A DNA stretch of 64,000 nucleotides from Triplophysa rosa (Eukaryota > Chordata > Actinopteri > Cypriniformes > Nemacheilidae), in assembly GCF_024868665.1 (NCBI RefSeq), contig NC_079906.1, forward strand, positions 8,022,791 through 8,086,790, given 5' to 3'. The translations under genes were made by a program, and so were the position numbers. The notes below the pieces were generated by a model. It was not told the DNA's origin. It searched no databases and worked only from the letters and a program-made list of their open reading frames with translations. Below, piece by piece: positions 11,571-22,885 of the stretch (its first letter is position 1; each line of letters opens with the position of its first letter).

Positions 11571-13520
11571 CTGTGAAAAAAATAGTTCATTATTGCAACC
11601 ATTAAAGACCACAGAACTATTCATCCCAACCGTTAAAACATGTTTTTACAACATATTTATGAGTTAAAAGATGCCTTTAAGCACATACCACTGAAATACA
11701 ATACTATAAAGTATATGTTCATTAAAAAGCAGTTTTTAAATACCAAATATCACTTTCTATATTCACTGTACACAACATTCAATACCTAAATATGCATATA
11801 AAATCAGATCTTCTGTAGATATTCTGGCTCCTGTTATGCATGACAGTGATGTGCTCTCTGACATAACTAGATAAGGAGAGAGACAGAACTGATGAAAACA
11901 TCAATTTAGTATTTATTATCAGTTTTACTGTTATTTAGTGCACGACTCACATGTGATAGGATGGTCCTTGCTCTTTCTGTTTGTTTTTGGGTCATCAATT
12001 CCATTTTTTTCTTCCATGGATTATACAATATTCTTCAGATCTCTGATCTAATTTATTATGGAGACCATGAGATTGTGACTTCTGTTTACATTAAACTTTT
12101 TAGGTGTTGATATTTAGTTTTCATAATTTATGTAAGTTTTTGAAAGAAACAGCAGTGGTAACATCAACCATACTATTTACAGTTACATTAGGCTACACAA
12201 ACAATAGCAGATTTTATTCTTATACAAAAACTTGTCAACATATGGATATCTTAGTATAAGTGTAATACAGTAAATACAGTAAAATCATAAACGTCTAAAA
12301 TTCATGCTAGAAGAAAGAAAAAGGGTACCTTTGATAACCAGAAAAAAATGATCTAGTTCATTTAAATTGAACCAGCTCCCTCTACTGGCAACTATAAATA
12401 TCACGCTATCCACAACATTGCTTATTGACCTAGTTAACATACATTTCTTAAACTGCATCTGTATTACAGAAACACAAGAAAAAATCCTATTTATCCTGTA
12501 AACTCAACATGACTATTCAGTCTGGAGATTTTTCTGAAATACTGAACTTGTCAAATCTTTGAAAACTTTAACCAAAGTCTATAACTTTTATATTCTATAA
12601 TATATGACCTCATGTCATAACTTTACAATATAGAAAAAACCTAAATAATAAAAGAAACGTAAATAATTTTACTGTGACTTAAGTCTCCCTTTGTTACAAT
12701 GAACCACTAACTTACTCTGTGTTATGACCATAGGTCACAATAACAAATACAAACTTTGTCAGCAAGCTAACACCTTGTCACGTTGAGACCACAAAAACAA
12801 ACTATTGTCACTATAATACACATTTTGTAGAATATTCTTTATACAAAAAATGGCACATTTTTTCTGAAGCAATATTTTGTCTTACCTTACTCAATCACAA
12901 ATTTCTCTTCTGACTAGTTGAGTCAAGACTGTTTTGAGTCAACGAACAAGGAAATAAGCTAGACAAGAAATAACAATGAGCAAGCATTCATTACTTGTAA
13001 ATACTGGTTTGACAAGTTAATGTGCTTCATCAAATGTATTTACTTTCACTTTTTGAAGTAACAGAACTACAGCAACAACTTGGACAGGACTACAACAGGA
13101 AGTAAACCAACATACATTCAAATCATATAAAATAAAAGGCAGAAAAAATAACAAAAACACATAGTCAGATATGTTACACCTTTGTTGTTAATGATAATGT
13201 TGTTTGCTGTGTTTCCAAAGTGTCTGAAGAGACATGCAATATACAGATATTTCTGATGTTAATATGCACAGAAACTTAAGAACATAACTCTTATAATAAA
13301 TCACTAGAATACAGCAGCAATAAACCAGATTTTAGCCTTTTCTAAGTCATTATATTTCATGACAAACATGCAGGCACCATATGGAGTCTTTCCATCTCCA
13401 TCTTAGACAATGCCAGGAATATAGAAAAAGGTATGTACATTTAAAATCTGTTTGTTCCATGTTCTGTTTTTATGTTTGTGTTGCAGCTGTCTCCACATTC
13501 TTAAGCTCAAACTGCTCTTC
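11571..13520. other. Interior of the tandem minus-strand array
   Basis: AT-rich. On the minus strand, 11951-12010 reads EEKNGIDDPKTNRKSKDHP before a T|GTGAGT donor, which may be another diverged copy of the penultimate exon; its acceptor is weak and its frame would meet a stop on joining 11570. No transmembrane or extracellular exon was found. Confidence 0.35.
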
Positions 13521-13809
13521 CTAATTTACACTGAAGCTGTTATCTAAATTGTTTGAGACTTTTCTGGAGTCACATGAATAATTTGAGGTGGCGAACGTTT
13601 TCCGTACTGTAAATGAAAAGCAAAACAGATGAACATTTTCTGCTTGCAGTAGAAATAGAAAAACAGAAAAAATACAAACAGTATTGCACTCAGTTTACTG
13701 ATGTGATGTGTTTGATATCAGTTCAATACTCACACACAGTGCATGTTGCTTCATCCCAACTTGCTCTGTGTTTCTTTTTTTTACTTAATTAGTTTTTTAT
13801 TTAAAATCT
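13521..13809 (-). pseudogene. Diverged tandem copy 2 of the unknown two-exon unit
   Basis: Exon 13734-13809 (minus) matches the copy-1 penultimate exon, including the KHRASWDEA part and the T|GTGAGT donor, but has an in-frame TAA upstream in the exon. The last exon begins at 13606 with the same phase and reads RKTFATSNYSCDSRK, then meets TAG (13521-13523). Homology to copy 1 continues past it (EEQFELKN against EEQKFDNE), so the stop is premature. The two damaging stops suggest a pseudogene or a gene with altered ends. Confidence 0.45.
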
Positions 13810-15009
13810 CTGTGGGGAAAAAAATATTATTGCCACTAAGGACCACAGATACATCAATGCAAATTAATTGGCAGCATCAATCAAATAGTTTTTTTTAAAT
13901 ATTATGAATGGTCTTTCAACACATTTTATTACATTGTGTTTACAAAGATTTGTAAATGTTTTTCACAACCTAAATTGTATTAAATGTTTGATTAATATTG
14001 CAGATGATATGGCAATAAACCAAATTTTAATTTATTGGTTTTGCAAATATCTAACCAATAAAAAGTAGTGCTTGTCAACTTTGACATCACAGTATGCTAT
14101 CATCGAAAAGTTCAGTGTTTTTTCCATTTTCTGAAGAACAGCAAATTTGGACATACAAGATTTCAGAAGGACAGCAAGGAATTCATCTCTGGTCCCTACA
14201 CAGTTACAGTATATTTGCCAGAAAACCTTTGTTGCAGATCTTGTGATGTTTTGCAATTTTTCATATAGTATACTTGTAAACATGTTTTTATACTTTTTTT
14301 TTGAGAGGTTTAAAACTCTGTTGTTATCAAACAATATCACACATTTCCAGATGTTTGGGAGTCTTTTAATTTATGGTAAGTTGTCGTTGACAAAAAAATT
14401 ATGGTCATGTAAACGGGCTCTTATCAATGAAATGATACAATACTTAAATTTGGTAAACATATGAAACCAGCATCTGTACAAGATTTCAAAAGTAATAAAG
14501 GTTGTCTTCTTACCCGAATTAAAAAGGGCAAACCACTAGTGGGGAGGTGTGTTTGGTCCAGCAACAAACTTGAAAGAAAAAGAAAAATGAAAACAAGGGG
14601 CTCATGTGACCAATACTGGTTAAACTGGATGAACAAACTGTGAGAAAATTCTTTACATGGTTTTTCAAACAAGTTAATGTTTAAGGATGAAGGTAGGAAA
14701 CTGTATAATAACTAGTGAAAGTGCTCCCTCTGTTGGCTACACAAAATACTAACAAAAGTTGTCCTCAAATGTAGGCCTACTTCGCTTTTTTTAGACTTTA
14801 GAATTCAAATTTAGAACACAGGTATAAACAACCATATATTTGGAGACCACAAGATAATATTTATACAATTTATTTTTAATGGATAAAAGACAGATAAGAT
14901 TCTTTTACAAAACACTCAAAAGTAATAAACTCTAATTCAACTGATTTGTTGTTGTTTATTTGCATAAGAAAATGCTGGAGAGCTTTTCACTGTCACATTC
15001 TTCATTCTC

Positions 15010-15090
15010 AGTTCACATATCAATGTTTGTTCTCTCATCCCAGCTTGTTCTGTATTTTTTTCTTGTTTCTGGTTTTATTTAAAATGCGTT
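15010..15090 (-). pseudogene. Third copy of the unknown penultimate exon (solitary)
   Basis: On the minus strand this reads IKPETRKKYRTSWDERTNIDM in the same frame as copy 1 (KKHRASWDEKTYIDM). It lacks the GTGAGT donor (the sequence is ATATGTGAACTG) and no last exon follows to the left. It is therefore a fragment. It marks the right border of a tandem array spanning about 11.2-15.1 kb. The Tyr of the YxxM motif is Asn here. Confidence 0.4.
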
Positions 15091-15099
15091 ACGCGTTTC

Positions 15100-16839
15100 T
15101 TCCCCAAAGAAGTTCATTTACAAAGAAACAGCTTAACATAGCCTACCGAAACAACGACCACGTAATAACAATTTTCTATGAAATTCAATCAAAACCACGT
15201 GATTGAAAACAACCTTTCAGTGATCTATTTTTAGAGTGTGCACGCGACCGGCGCATCGACACAGGCAGTCTGTCCTGCTCAATAGCGTCCTGCTCGGTCC
15301 TAGTAGCCTACTTCTCCGTGGAGATGACGGATGTGTGGTTAGAAAATTATTACAAACAAATTTGAAAGTGAGGGGGACACGAACGGGATTTTGAAAAGTG
15401 AGGGGGACATGTACTCCCTGTCCAGTGCTCGAATTGAATCAAGGTTTATGGCGGTCCCCCCATAAGACTTGTTTTTGGTGGGGGTGGGGTTAATCTCGCA
15501 ATATACAATTTATACAAAATACACAATATATTTGATCATAATATGCATAATTATATAGTATTTATTAAAAACAGGCTTACATAAAATAACAGGCTTCTTT
15601 TACTGTACTTTGGATCAAATCAATGCAGGCTTGGTGAATAGAAATGACTTTTGAACAGTAGTGTACCTCCAACAGAATAATTCTAGCAACCAATGTAGTA
15701 TTTACTATTTTCCCTAAAAACAACTGGATAATTGACACTTTGTGATAATAATGTTTGTTCCTAAAGACTTGTTTAAATGCAAGAAACTAGTTTATTAGAT
15801 ATTAAAATTATTAATTGTGACAAGACCGGCTGTCAGTCTGTGTTAGTGTTGTGCGGATTTTTCAACGATTTCAGTGCAGTTTACATAGTTACGTCCAGTA
15901 GGTGGCGGCAAGGGACTGTTATGAGTGAGTCTGTCAGTCAGCAGACTATTCAACCATTTCAGTCCCAACGTCTGCTTTATTCAGGAACTAACTATGGCTA
16001 TCAATATGTCAATCATAGCTATTTCAAAAGTAAATCCCGCATTAATATGCCGATGTAATTCACGAAACTTTTCAGCGTGTATGTAGCAGTTGGTCTTAGC
16101 AGCATGAAAAACAAGTTTTATACAATTCTGAATGGATTATATATAGCACAGAAACCGCACAACAAGCACTCCCTTTATAATGACTAAAAAGCTGTCACTC
16201 ATCTTCATCGAGATCTCTAGCACCCCAGAACCAGGCCTAATAATAATTTACGCAAGGAATACAAAAGCCCCGACATGGAGTTGATAAATATAGTGGAAAG
16301 ATATATGTAGAGAGAAAATTACCCCTCAAAAAAGTAGAAGCTTCCTCTTCCCGACTGCGAGTGGAGGTTTATTATTCTCCATTTTTTAGCTGAAGTTAGC
16401 TTCACCGGAGCGACGCCAATCAAGCAGTCATGTCAACGATGTCCTGCGCTTAGCGGTCTTTAGACGTGGGGCGGGGCGTTTAAAATTTAAAGAGACATGA
16501 CAACTAGCCCGTAAACAAACTTAATATAAATTATTGTAAATAATTAATTCACGAAATGTACAATATCTATTGCATGAATTTAATCACATTTGTCATTATC
16601 ATTTTACTCAAATAAAAATATCTGAGGGACCCCCTAAGTCTATTTTTTACTTCGTATGGGGGATCCCGGATCCAGGGATACGCCCCTGCCTAAATCTCTA
16701 AATGAATTATTAGACGTGACAGGAATCTTTTGTACTGGGATCTTCCTTTAGAGCTTTTCTGAAATTGCCTCCCCTCCCCTACCTTAAACCCCGTCTATTC
16801 CTCCAATCTCTATTGAGAGATCAGGTCGTCTGTCTGTTA
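15100..16839. other. Mixed repeat DNA, unassigned
   Basis: Contains a short tandem GTGAGGGGGACA (15370-15410), and G/C-run motifs at 15450-15495 and 16622-16690 that look like decayed inverted ends (GTCCCCCCATAAGACTT and inverted CCCCATACGAAG). A GC box GGGGCGGGGC with a CCAAT lies at 16415-16480. Confidence 0.35.
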
Positions 16840-17240
16840 TTATATCATCCTTCACAAGAGGGCGCAAGTATCCCTACTAACCTTCCAAACTGTCCCAGAC
16901 TGGCGAACCAAAACAAATACTCCATCCTTCCGTGCAATGCGATCCCATACCGCCTTCCGGCTCTTACAGCAAGTTTGTGTGAGCCAGCCTGCGATTTTGT
17001 TTACAGAAAGACTGCAAATTTGCCAAATAACCCATCAGGACCAGCGTTATAGCGGGACGGAATTCTTTCCTAGTGCGATTTATGCGGGATAAACCAACGA
17101 CTCAACGGAGAACAGTAAACCGCGATCAACAGGACGCGATCCATCCGACACACAGCAGCGGGGGTTGGTTGCCCTCCGATCCCAAACAGCACACGCAGGT
17201 GGAACAGCAAGACGTCTATTAGAAGTTCTTGAATAGGTGG
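16840..17240 (+). promoter_or_regulatory. Candidate CpG-rich promoter and first untranslated exon
   Basis: CpG dinucleotides are dense here (about 25 in 350 bp) while the flanks are AT-rich and CpG-poor. Two possible plus-strand donors follow the dense part: ACACGCAG|GTGGAA at about 17198 and TTGAATAG|GTGGGA at about 17236. No long frame starts here. It is the best candidate for the main promoter of the plus-strand gene whose coding part starts at 32477. It could equally be a promoter for something else, or CpG-rich repeat DNA. Confidence 0.35.
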
Positions 17241-18104
17241 GAAACATAAAATATTGCGTTTCTGTGTTTGTGTTCCAGTTGCTGTTGTGTATCAAAGGCT
17301 GCTGGTCTCTAGACCATGGAATTGGTTGTAAATCAGGCTAACGTTAGTCAGTTCAGCTAACGTTAACAAAGAAACTCATATGGCGAGCTGTTTACTTTTC
17401 TTTCCACAACATTATTTCCCATGGTTACCTCAGTTTTGATAAAAATAATTAGTTATACAGTTTTCGTTACTTCAGTTAACCTGGTAGGTTTTTTATAGGA
17501 AACTTAACGTAACGTTACTGGTGTGATGGTATTAGCTAACGCTGATAAATAAGTTGAATTACGTCAAAACAAAGATTGTGAAAACTTGAACACTTCAACA
17601 AGGATATCAAAATATCACATTAACATTTGTTTCTTAACGTATTGGTTTCTCTGTAGTAGTGTCTTGTACTGTAGTAATAGTGTCTTTGTTCGTAGTACCA
17701 TGGTAATACTTTGTAACTTTTAAACATTTTTTCTGTACTAAAGTAGTGTGGACTTCTCGCACGTTATTAATGTGGGCTAATGCTTGTACTTTTAATGGTT
17801 TATTTATGTTTAGCACGAATATTATTGTTTCTAGAGTAAACAATAGACGAGTTCTAGCTGTTCATTTCTGCTAGCTGAGACAAGCTGTGAAATAGTGGAT
17901 CGAATGTTAAGACATGTAACATTATGACACTACGTGCATGTCTGAAGGTTTCTTTTCAAAATCGCATACAGTACAGTAAATGTTATCTATGTGTTAGACA
18001 CACTTTTGTCAGACACTTATCCAAAGCATTCCATTGATAACACAACGCTCTACAAACAGAGCAACAGCAACACACAACTTTAACCTTTTGATAAATGTGG
18101 ATTA
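17241..18104. other. Non-coding, probable intron
   Basis: Contains repeated GCTAACGTTA words (17335-17545), a motif frequent in teleost non-coding DNA. No gene. Confidence 0.45.
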
Positions 18105-18112
18105 GGCTAAAT

Positions 18113-19192
18113 TAGGGATGCACCGATATGTAAATTGTGGCCGATAACCGATAATTCTTTGACATTGGAAGCCTATAGCAGATATATTGGCCGATATACA
18201 GTATCTAAATATTATTATAACATTTTCTTAGACTGAAACAAAAGGCAAAAAGTGGGCAAAGGATTTTATTTGAAAACATTGACTGAAGAAAAAAGGTAAC
18301 CATTAGTTCTCTTTTTTTCCCCTAAAAATCGTGTACCAAGCCTACTTTACACTAGTTGAAGATTCTTTAAACTTTTCTGGTATAACTTTTATTTAATGAA
18401 CAAATGTGACCGTGGACGACAAAACCAGTCTTATGGGTAAATTTTTCGAAATTGAGATTTTTACATAATCTGAAAGCTGAATAAATAAACTTTCTATAGA
18501 TATATGAGTTGTTAGAATAGGACAATATCTGGCTGAGATACAACCGTTTAAAACTCTGGAATCTGAGAGCGCAAAAAAATCAAAATATTGAGAAAATCGC
18601 CTTTGAAGTTGTTAATAGGGGCACTGTGGCAGACCATCCACTCACAAAAATAAAGTTTTTATATATTTAAAGTAGGAAATTTACAAAATATCTTCATGGA
18701 ACATGATCTTTACTTAATATCCTAATGATTTTTGGCATAAAAGAAAAATCGATAATTTTGACCCACACAATGTATTTTTGTCTTTTACTAAAAATGTTCC
18801 CGTGCTACTTAAGACTGGTTTTGTGATCCAGGGTCACATATTATAGATTTTCTTCCAGAGCAACCCAGAAAAGTCTAACAGGTCTCAAGACAGAAAGCAT
18901 TCTGCTTTGAACAGTATATTTGTTCCTATAATTTACACTTTCATAAATATTGTATCTACATACCGTACCTACATCAACAATGTTTTGCTAATAGCAGTAA
19001 GTGAATGATCATGACAGAAAGACAGTACTGTACTGTATTTGAACTGTGAGCAGCGTGCAGCTAAAGAAGTTTAACCAGAGGAAATGATTTATGATTTATC
19101 AGCTATTATAAATGTTATTATCGTCTGATAACATAAAAATGACCTTTTATCGTCCGATACCGATATGGAAGATAATTTATCGTGCATCCCTA
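18113..19192. mobile_element. hAT-type element with 8-bp target duplication
   Basis: It begins TAGGGATGCACCGATA and ends TATCGTGCATCCCTA. The flanks GGCTAAAT at 18105-18112 and 19193-19200 are identical 8-bp duplications, the hallmark of hAT insertion. Length is 1,080 bp and there is no transposase frame, so it is non-autonomous. A second element (18405-18838) is inserted in it. Confidence 0.85.
18405..18838. mobile_element. Inverted-repeat element nested in the hAT element
   Basis: Ends are TGTGACCGTGGACGACAAAA and the inverse of it near TTTTGTGATCCAGGGTCACA; CCAGTCTTA / TAAGACTGG also pair. It is 434 bp, AT-rich and without a coding frame. The pattern is common in cyprinid genomes. Confidence 0.7.
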
Positions 19193-19200
19193 GGCTAAAT

Positions 19201-20937
19201 CCTTACTTTTTAACCCAATACAGGTGTAACTATACTCATTTTTCTGCCAATTCTTTTGCGGCTTGCGATACTTGGGAAGCCCCCTAACTCATTAGCATTT
19301 ATTTCCCTGGCACTGTCACAGAATGATGTTATGCTGTCAGGTCATTTAAACACATTGTTTCTTTGATTAAATGGGGTTAGCTGTGTGCATTTATAAGCAG
19401 GTGATAGGCCACTCTACATCACTCTGTGTACTGAAGCACTGCCAGCCGTGCTCATTCATTGCTTTTGTTCTTCAGATACAGCATGTAAACTATTTTCCCT
19501 GAGAAGAACTGGCTGAACCAGTGGTGCACACGCATGCAAACTGAAAAAAAACAGACACTGTTGTGTAAAAAAAAAGCGTTAGGGCATTCAGTTAGTGGTT
19601 TCTTACCTCGGTTTATAACTGGTTAGTTGAAAGTTTAGCTGTGGAAAAGCTATACATCATATTGTGAAAAAAGCAATCTTGCTTTGAATCCCAACATTGT
19701 AACATTCTTTATGTGTCATTCACTTATTTATTATTAGTTGTGGATATACAGTTTCTAATGTTTACTGTACGTTCTATTTGAGACTGACAAGCAGTTTGGC
19801 TTGTTCTTCCCCATTGTGTTTTAGTTTGGATGGCTCAGATTTTCTTTACAAACTTACCTGGAAAGAGGGTGAGGTCAGTGTTTTTGTTGTCCCTATTAGA
19901 ATCTTTTTGCATTTAGCAACTGGTATGTCGCTGTATTCAAGACCTGGTTGGTATTTCTTTTTAGGGCTGGGTAATTGTAAATCATAGCATTTTTGGTTGT
20001 TTTTCTAGCAGTTCTGACTGAAATACTTATTTATTTCAGGCGGTTGGTCAATTGCAAGGTTCCATTATCAAATCTTTTTTTTTTACCGTGATTCCAGAAC
20101 TGTATTTTTGGCAATAGTCCATGACCTGTTTCTCCACTGTGCTAGATTGATGTATCTTCTATCATTTTAATGTAATAAAACATTATAATTACTGTTTTCA
20201 GTACTGTCCATTTATTTGCTCATTGTTAAGCAGCAAATCCTTAGCATCATATTTGGTTCATTTCTTTGATAAAGACTGGCTGATCTGATTTATCTTTGTG
20301 GTTTCTCAAAATAGTCAATACCCTTTGATAACTACACAGTGCACAGAGAATGTGCGTCTGTTTGTGTGAATTCAGTTGTCCTTTTCTGACACTCCTTGTT
20401 AAGGAACAATTTATCATCCTCAGCATGAGTCACTCTTCTCATGATGTGATTATTTAGGGAACTTTGGCAACATCTTCAACAAATGAAGTTAAATAGAAGT
20501 TGTTATTTGATGGAAAGCATATGTTGATTTTCTCGTTTAACTTGCCACTGTGAAACAGTGGAATTTAACCCCAGGTTTGATCTACTCCTTTTTACTGCAT
20601 TGGTTTATGTTCCTTGGCTAGTTAAGGTGCTGGGAATTGATTTGATGGTAACAGTCATAATATACAGAGCGGGTATTGTACCACAAGGTTGTTACGCAGT
20701 TTGCAGCTTGTTGGATGAGGTTTGTGAATGGATAACATCTCAGTTCCACCTCACTGAACTTTTTTTTGTGTTTGGGAAACTTTGGTTAAGTCTTACCTTT
20801 CACATATTATTGCTTGGGCAAGATACACTACAAATGAAAAGAAAAGTAGTACTAGTAGTACTATAAAATGACACATTTTCTGTAATGACGTGACAGTTTG
20901 CAAACTGCTATAATAGTGCTAAAAAAGTTCATATCCA
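19201..20937. other. Non-coding, probable intron
   Basis: No supported exon or element; the 102-codon frame at 20558-20866 has no splice or family support. Confidence 0.45.
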
Positions 20938-21116
20938 TTAAAGGTCCAGTGTGTAGTTTTTTGGAGGATCTATTGACAGAAATGCAATATAATACATTAC
21001 TACGCTGTGTATAAAGACCTTACGTAATGAAGCGTTATGTTTTTATTACCTTAAAATGAACTATTTCTATCTACTACATACAGTGCGGGTCCCCTTGCAT
21101 AGAATGTTGTTGACAT

Positions 21117-21297
21117 TAGGGTTGGGCCGATAGACGATGACATCGTCCATCGCCAATGGCTGTCAGCCATCATGATGTTGGGCTGGCATCGTGATTCCCC
21201 TGCATGACGCAGTTTTCGTCATCAGGAGGGTCCGCGGTCATCCACACATCCCGCAAGCATCGTGCGATGCCAATTTGGTAGACATCGCCCAACCCTA
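21117..21297. mobile_element. 181-bp hAT MITE with perfect 8-bp target duplication
   Basis: Ends TAGGGTTGGGC and GCCCAACCCTA; flanks GTTGACAT at 21109-21116 and 21298-21305. It has no coding capacity. Confidence 0.9.
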
Positions 21298-21366
21298 GTT
21301 GACATGTCGCAATGTTGTTTTTACAGTAGCCCTAAACAGACGAACTGCTCTACAGAACACGTTTCG

Positions 21367-21530
21367 TGTGGCTCAGAAGTTAGAGCATGCCGCTAACAAT
21401 GCCAAGGTCATGGGTTCGATCCCAGGGATTGCACATACACATTGCACAAATGTATATTATAATGCAATGCAAGTCGTCTTTGGATAAAAGCTTCTGCCAA
21501 ATGCATAAATGTAAAATGTAAATATGTTAT
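21367..21530 (+). mobile_element. tRNA-derived SINE with L2-like tail
   Basis: The head has TGGCTCAGAAGTTAGAGCATG (A-box region) and GGTTCGATCCC (B box, 21413-21423). The tail TTTGGATAAAAGCTTCTGCC with ATAAATGTAAA repeats resembles the tail of the L2 fragment at 25040-25094. GTTTCG occurs on both sides (21361-21366, 21531-21536), a likely target duplication. It is not a functional tRNA gene because the acceptor stem does not close. Confidence 0.8.
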
Positions 21531-21624
21531 GTTTCGGAAAAGGAGCAAAAATGTGACAATATCTTAATCCTCTCTCGGCCTCCATAGTGTTTCGAAAGGG
21601 AGAGCTTCAGTTAGCGGTTGGCTG

Positions 21625-22368
21625 TCACGCGTGTAGCATGTTAAACTGTGCAGTTCAGACACGCAGAACAGCCAGATGGCATGTTTAAATAACAGGATTA
21701 TTTTTTTATATGTACTCAATTAAATGGACTCAATGCAGCCGGAAAACAAGTTTCACTTGCGGTGCGCCATTGATTAACGTCACACAGAAACAAGCACAAC
21801 GACAAATGCACTTCACACAAACAAGCGGCTCTATTTAATGCACCTGCCAAACTGTATCGCATGCGTGCTACACTGGTAAATACATATATGCCGCACTGTA
21901 CAACCCTGTTAGGCGCGCATATGTTTAAACAGCCACGAAGACCGCTTTCAGCCTTTGGACATAATAACGTTACGTACTGTAAACATTGTGGGACGTACGC
22001 TAGTCAGACAGAATAAACTTTGCCGGCTGAAGTCCTAAAAGTTCGGTTTAAAGATAAGGAACGTACTAAGCACAATGTTCTCTCACCATTCTCTCACACA
22101 CACACGGTGTTTGTCGCAGTATCAGAAATGAAAACCTCTGCCCTCGGTATATTTTTCTGTAATTTATTCTGCAGCGTCTTCTGTGTTTACATAACATGTC
22201 CAGAGTTTAGCGGGCTGTGCGTCAGTAATAATGGTCCGTGGTGAAATGCAGTGCTCCGTGTGTACTGTAGTAAAATGGATTTAACGAAGCTTTGAGGCCA
22301 AAAATTTGCTTCGATGATTTTTTTGTATTCAAATTACTCAAATTACTCGAGGAATCGTTTCAGCCCTA
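21625..22368 (+). mobile_element. hAT element, 5' truncated (family A)
   Basis: The right end ATTACTCGAGGAATCGTTTC...AGCCCTA and the inside (GCAGCCGGAAAACAAGTTTC, CATGTTTAAATAACAGGATT) match the element at 28978-30040. The left end is missing, replaced by the repeat at 20938-21623. Confidence 0.7.
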
Positions 22369-22885
22369 GTTATCATCTTGGTGTGAACGGGCCTTCTTTT
22401 GATTTTTATTTGCCAAGACGTTTAAGTATGCACTCTGTGATTCTGCAGTGGAAGTTTATGGCTACATACATGGCTCATTTCGGTTCATTTCCTTAATCGA
22501 AAACCAACGCTTGTTACCATTGCTGTGATTAGGAATTTAACCATTTGCTCTCGGATACTTTCTGGTTAAAGACTTGTTTTGTCCATCAGTTTTAAACTGC
22601 TGAAAAACTGCTGATAGACAGACAGTGTTTTGTTTATGCTCTGAAGGCTGCTTCACAGAGCGCTCTTGTGCAGTATTGCTATGTCCACCTATTCATAAGC
22701 ACTTTTGGGCTTGTTTGGTCTTAGCTCATAAAGCTAGGCACTTTATGGAGTTTAAAAAGTGGTTTGTTGCAGATATATGAAATTTTTGGTCTTACGAAAA
22801 AAAAATTATTTGGATTTTCTTTGCTTATTTGGCCTTGTTTGGTGTTTTTTTCCTGTCAAGATCTACCAAAGGGCTTGTGAGAGCA

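Larger units (their letters stand above)
20938..21623 (+). mobile_element. Teleost repeat starting AAAGGTCCAGTGTGTAG, 3' truncated
   Basis: The left end AAAGGTCCAGTGTGTAG and the inner parts TACAGTAGCCCTAAACAGAC and TCTCTCGGCCTCCATAGTG match a repeat I recall as widespread in fishes. It is interrupted by a 181-bp hAT (21117-21297) and a SINE (21367-21530). Its right end is replaced by the tail of another hAT element at about 21625. Confidence 0.55.

Noticed and set aside
14032..14464. Overlapping 100-codon frames on both strands near 14.2 kb
   Set aside because: No splice sites, start context or family motif; frames overlap on opposite strands in AT-rich DNA.
21367..21440. A functional tRNA gene
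   Set aside because: A and B boxes are present but the ends do not pair as an acceptor stem, and an L2-like tail follows. It is a SINE.
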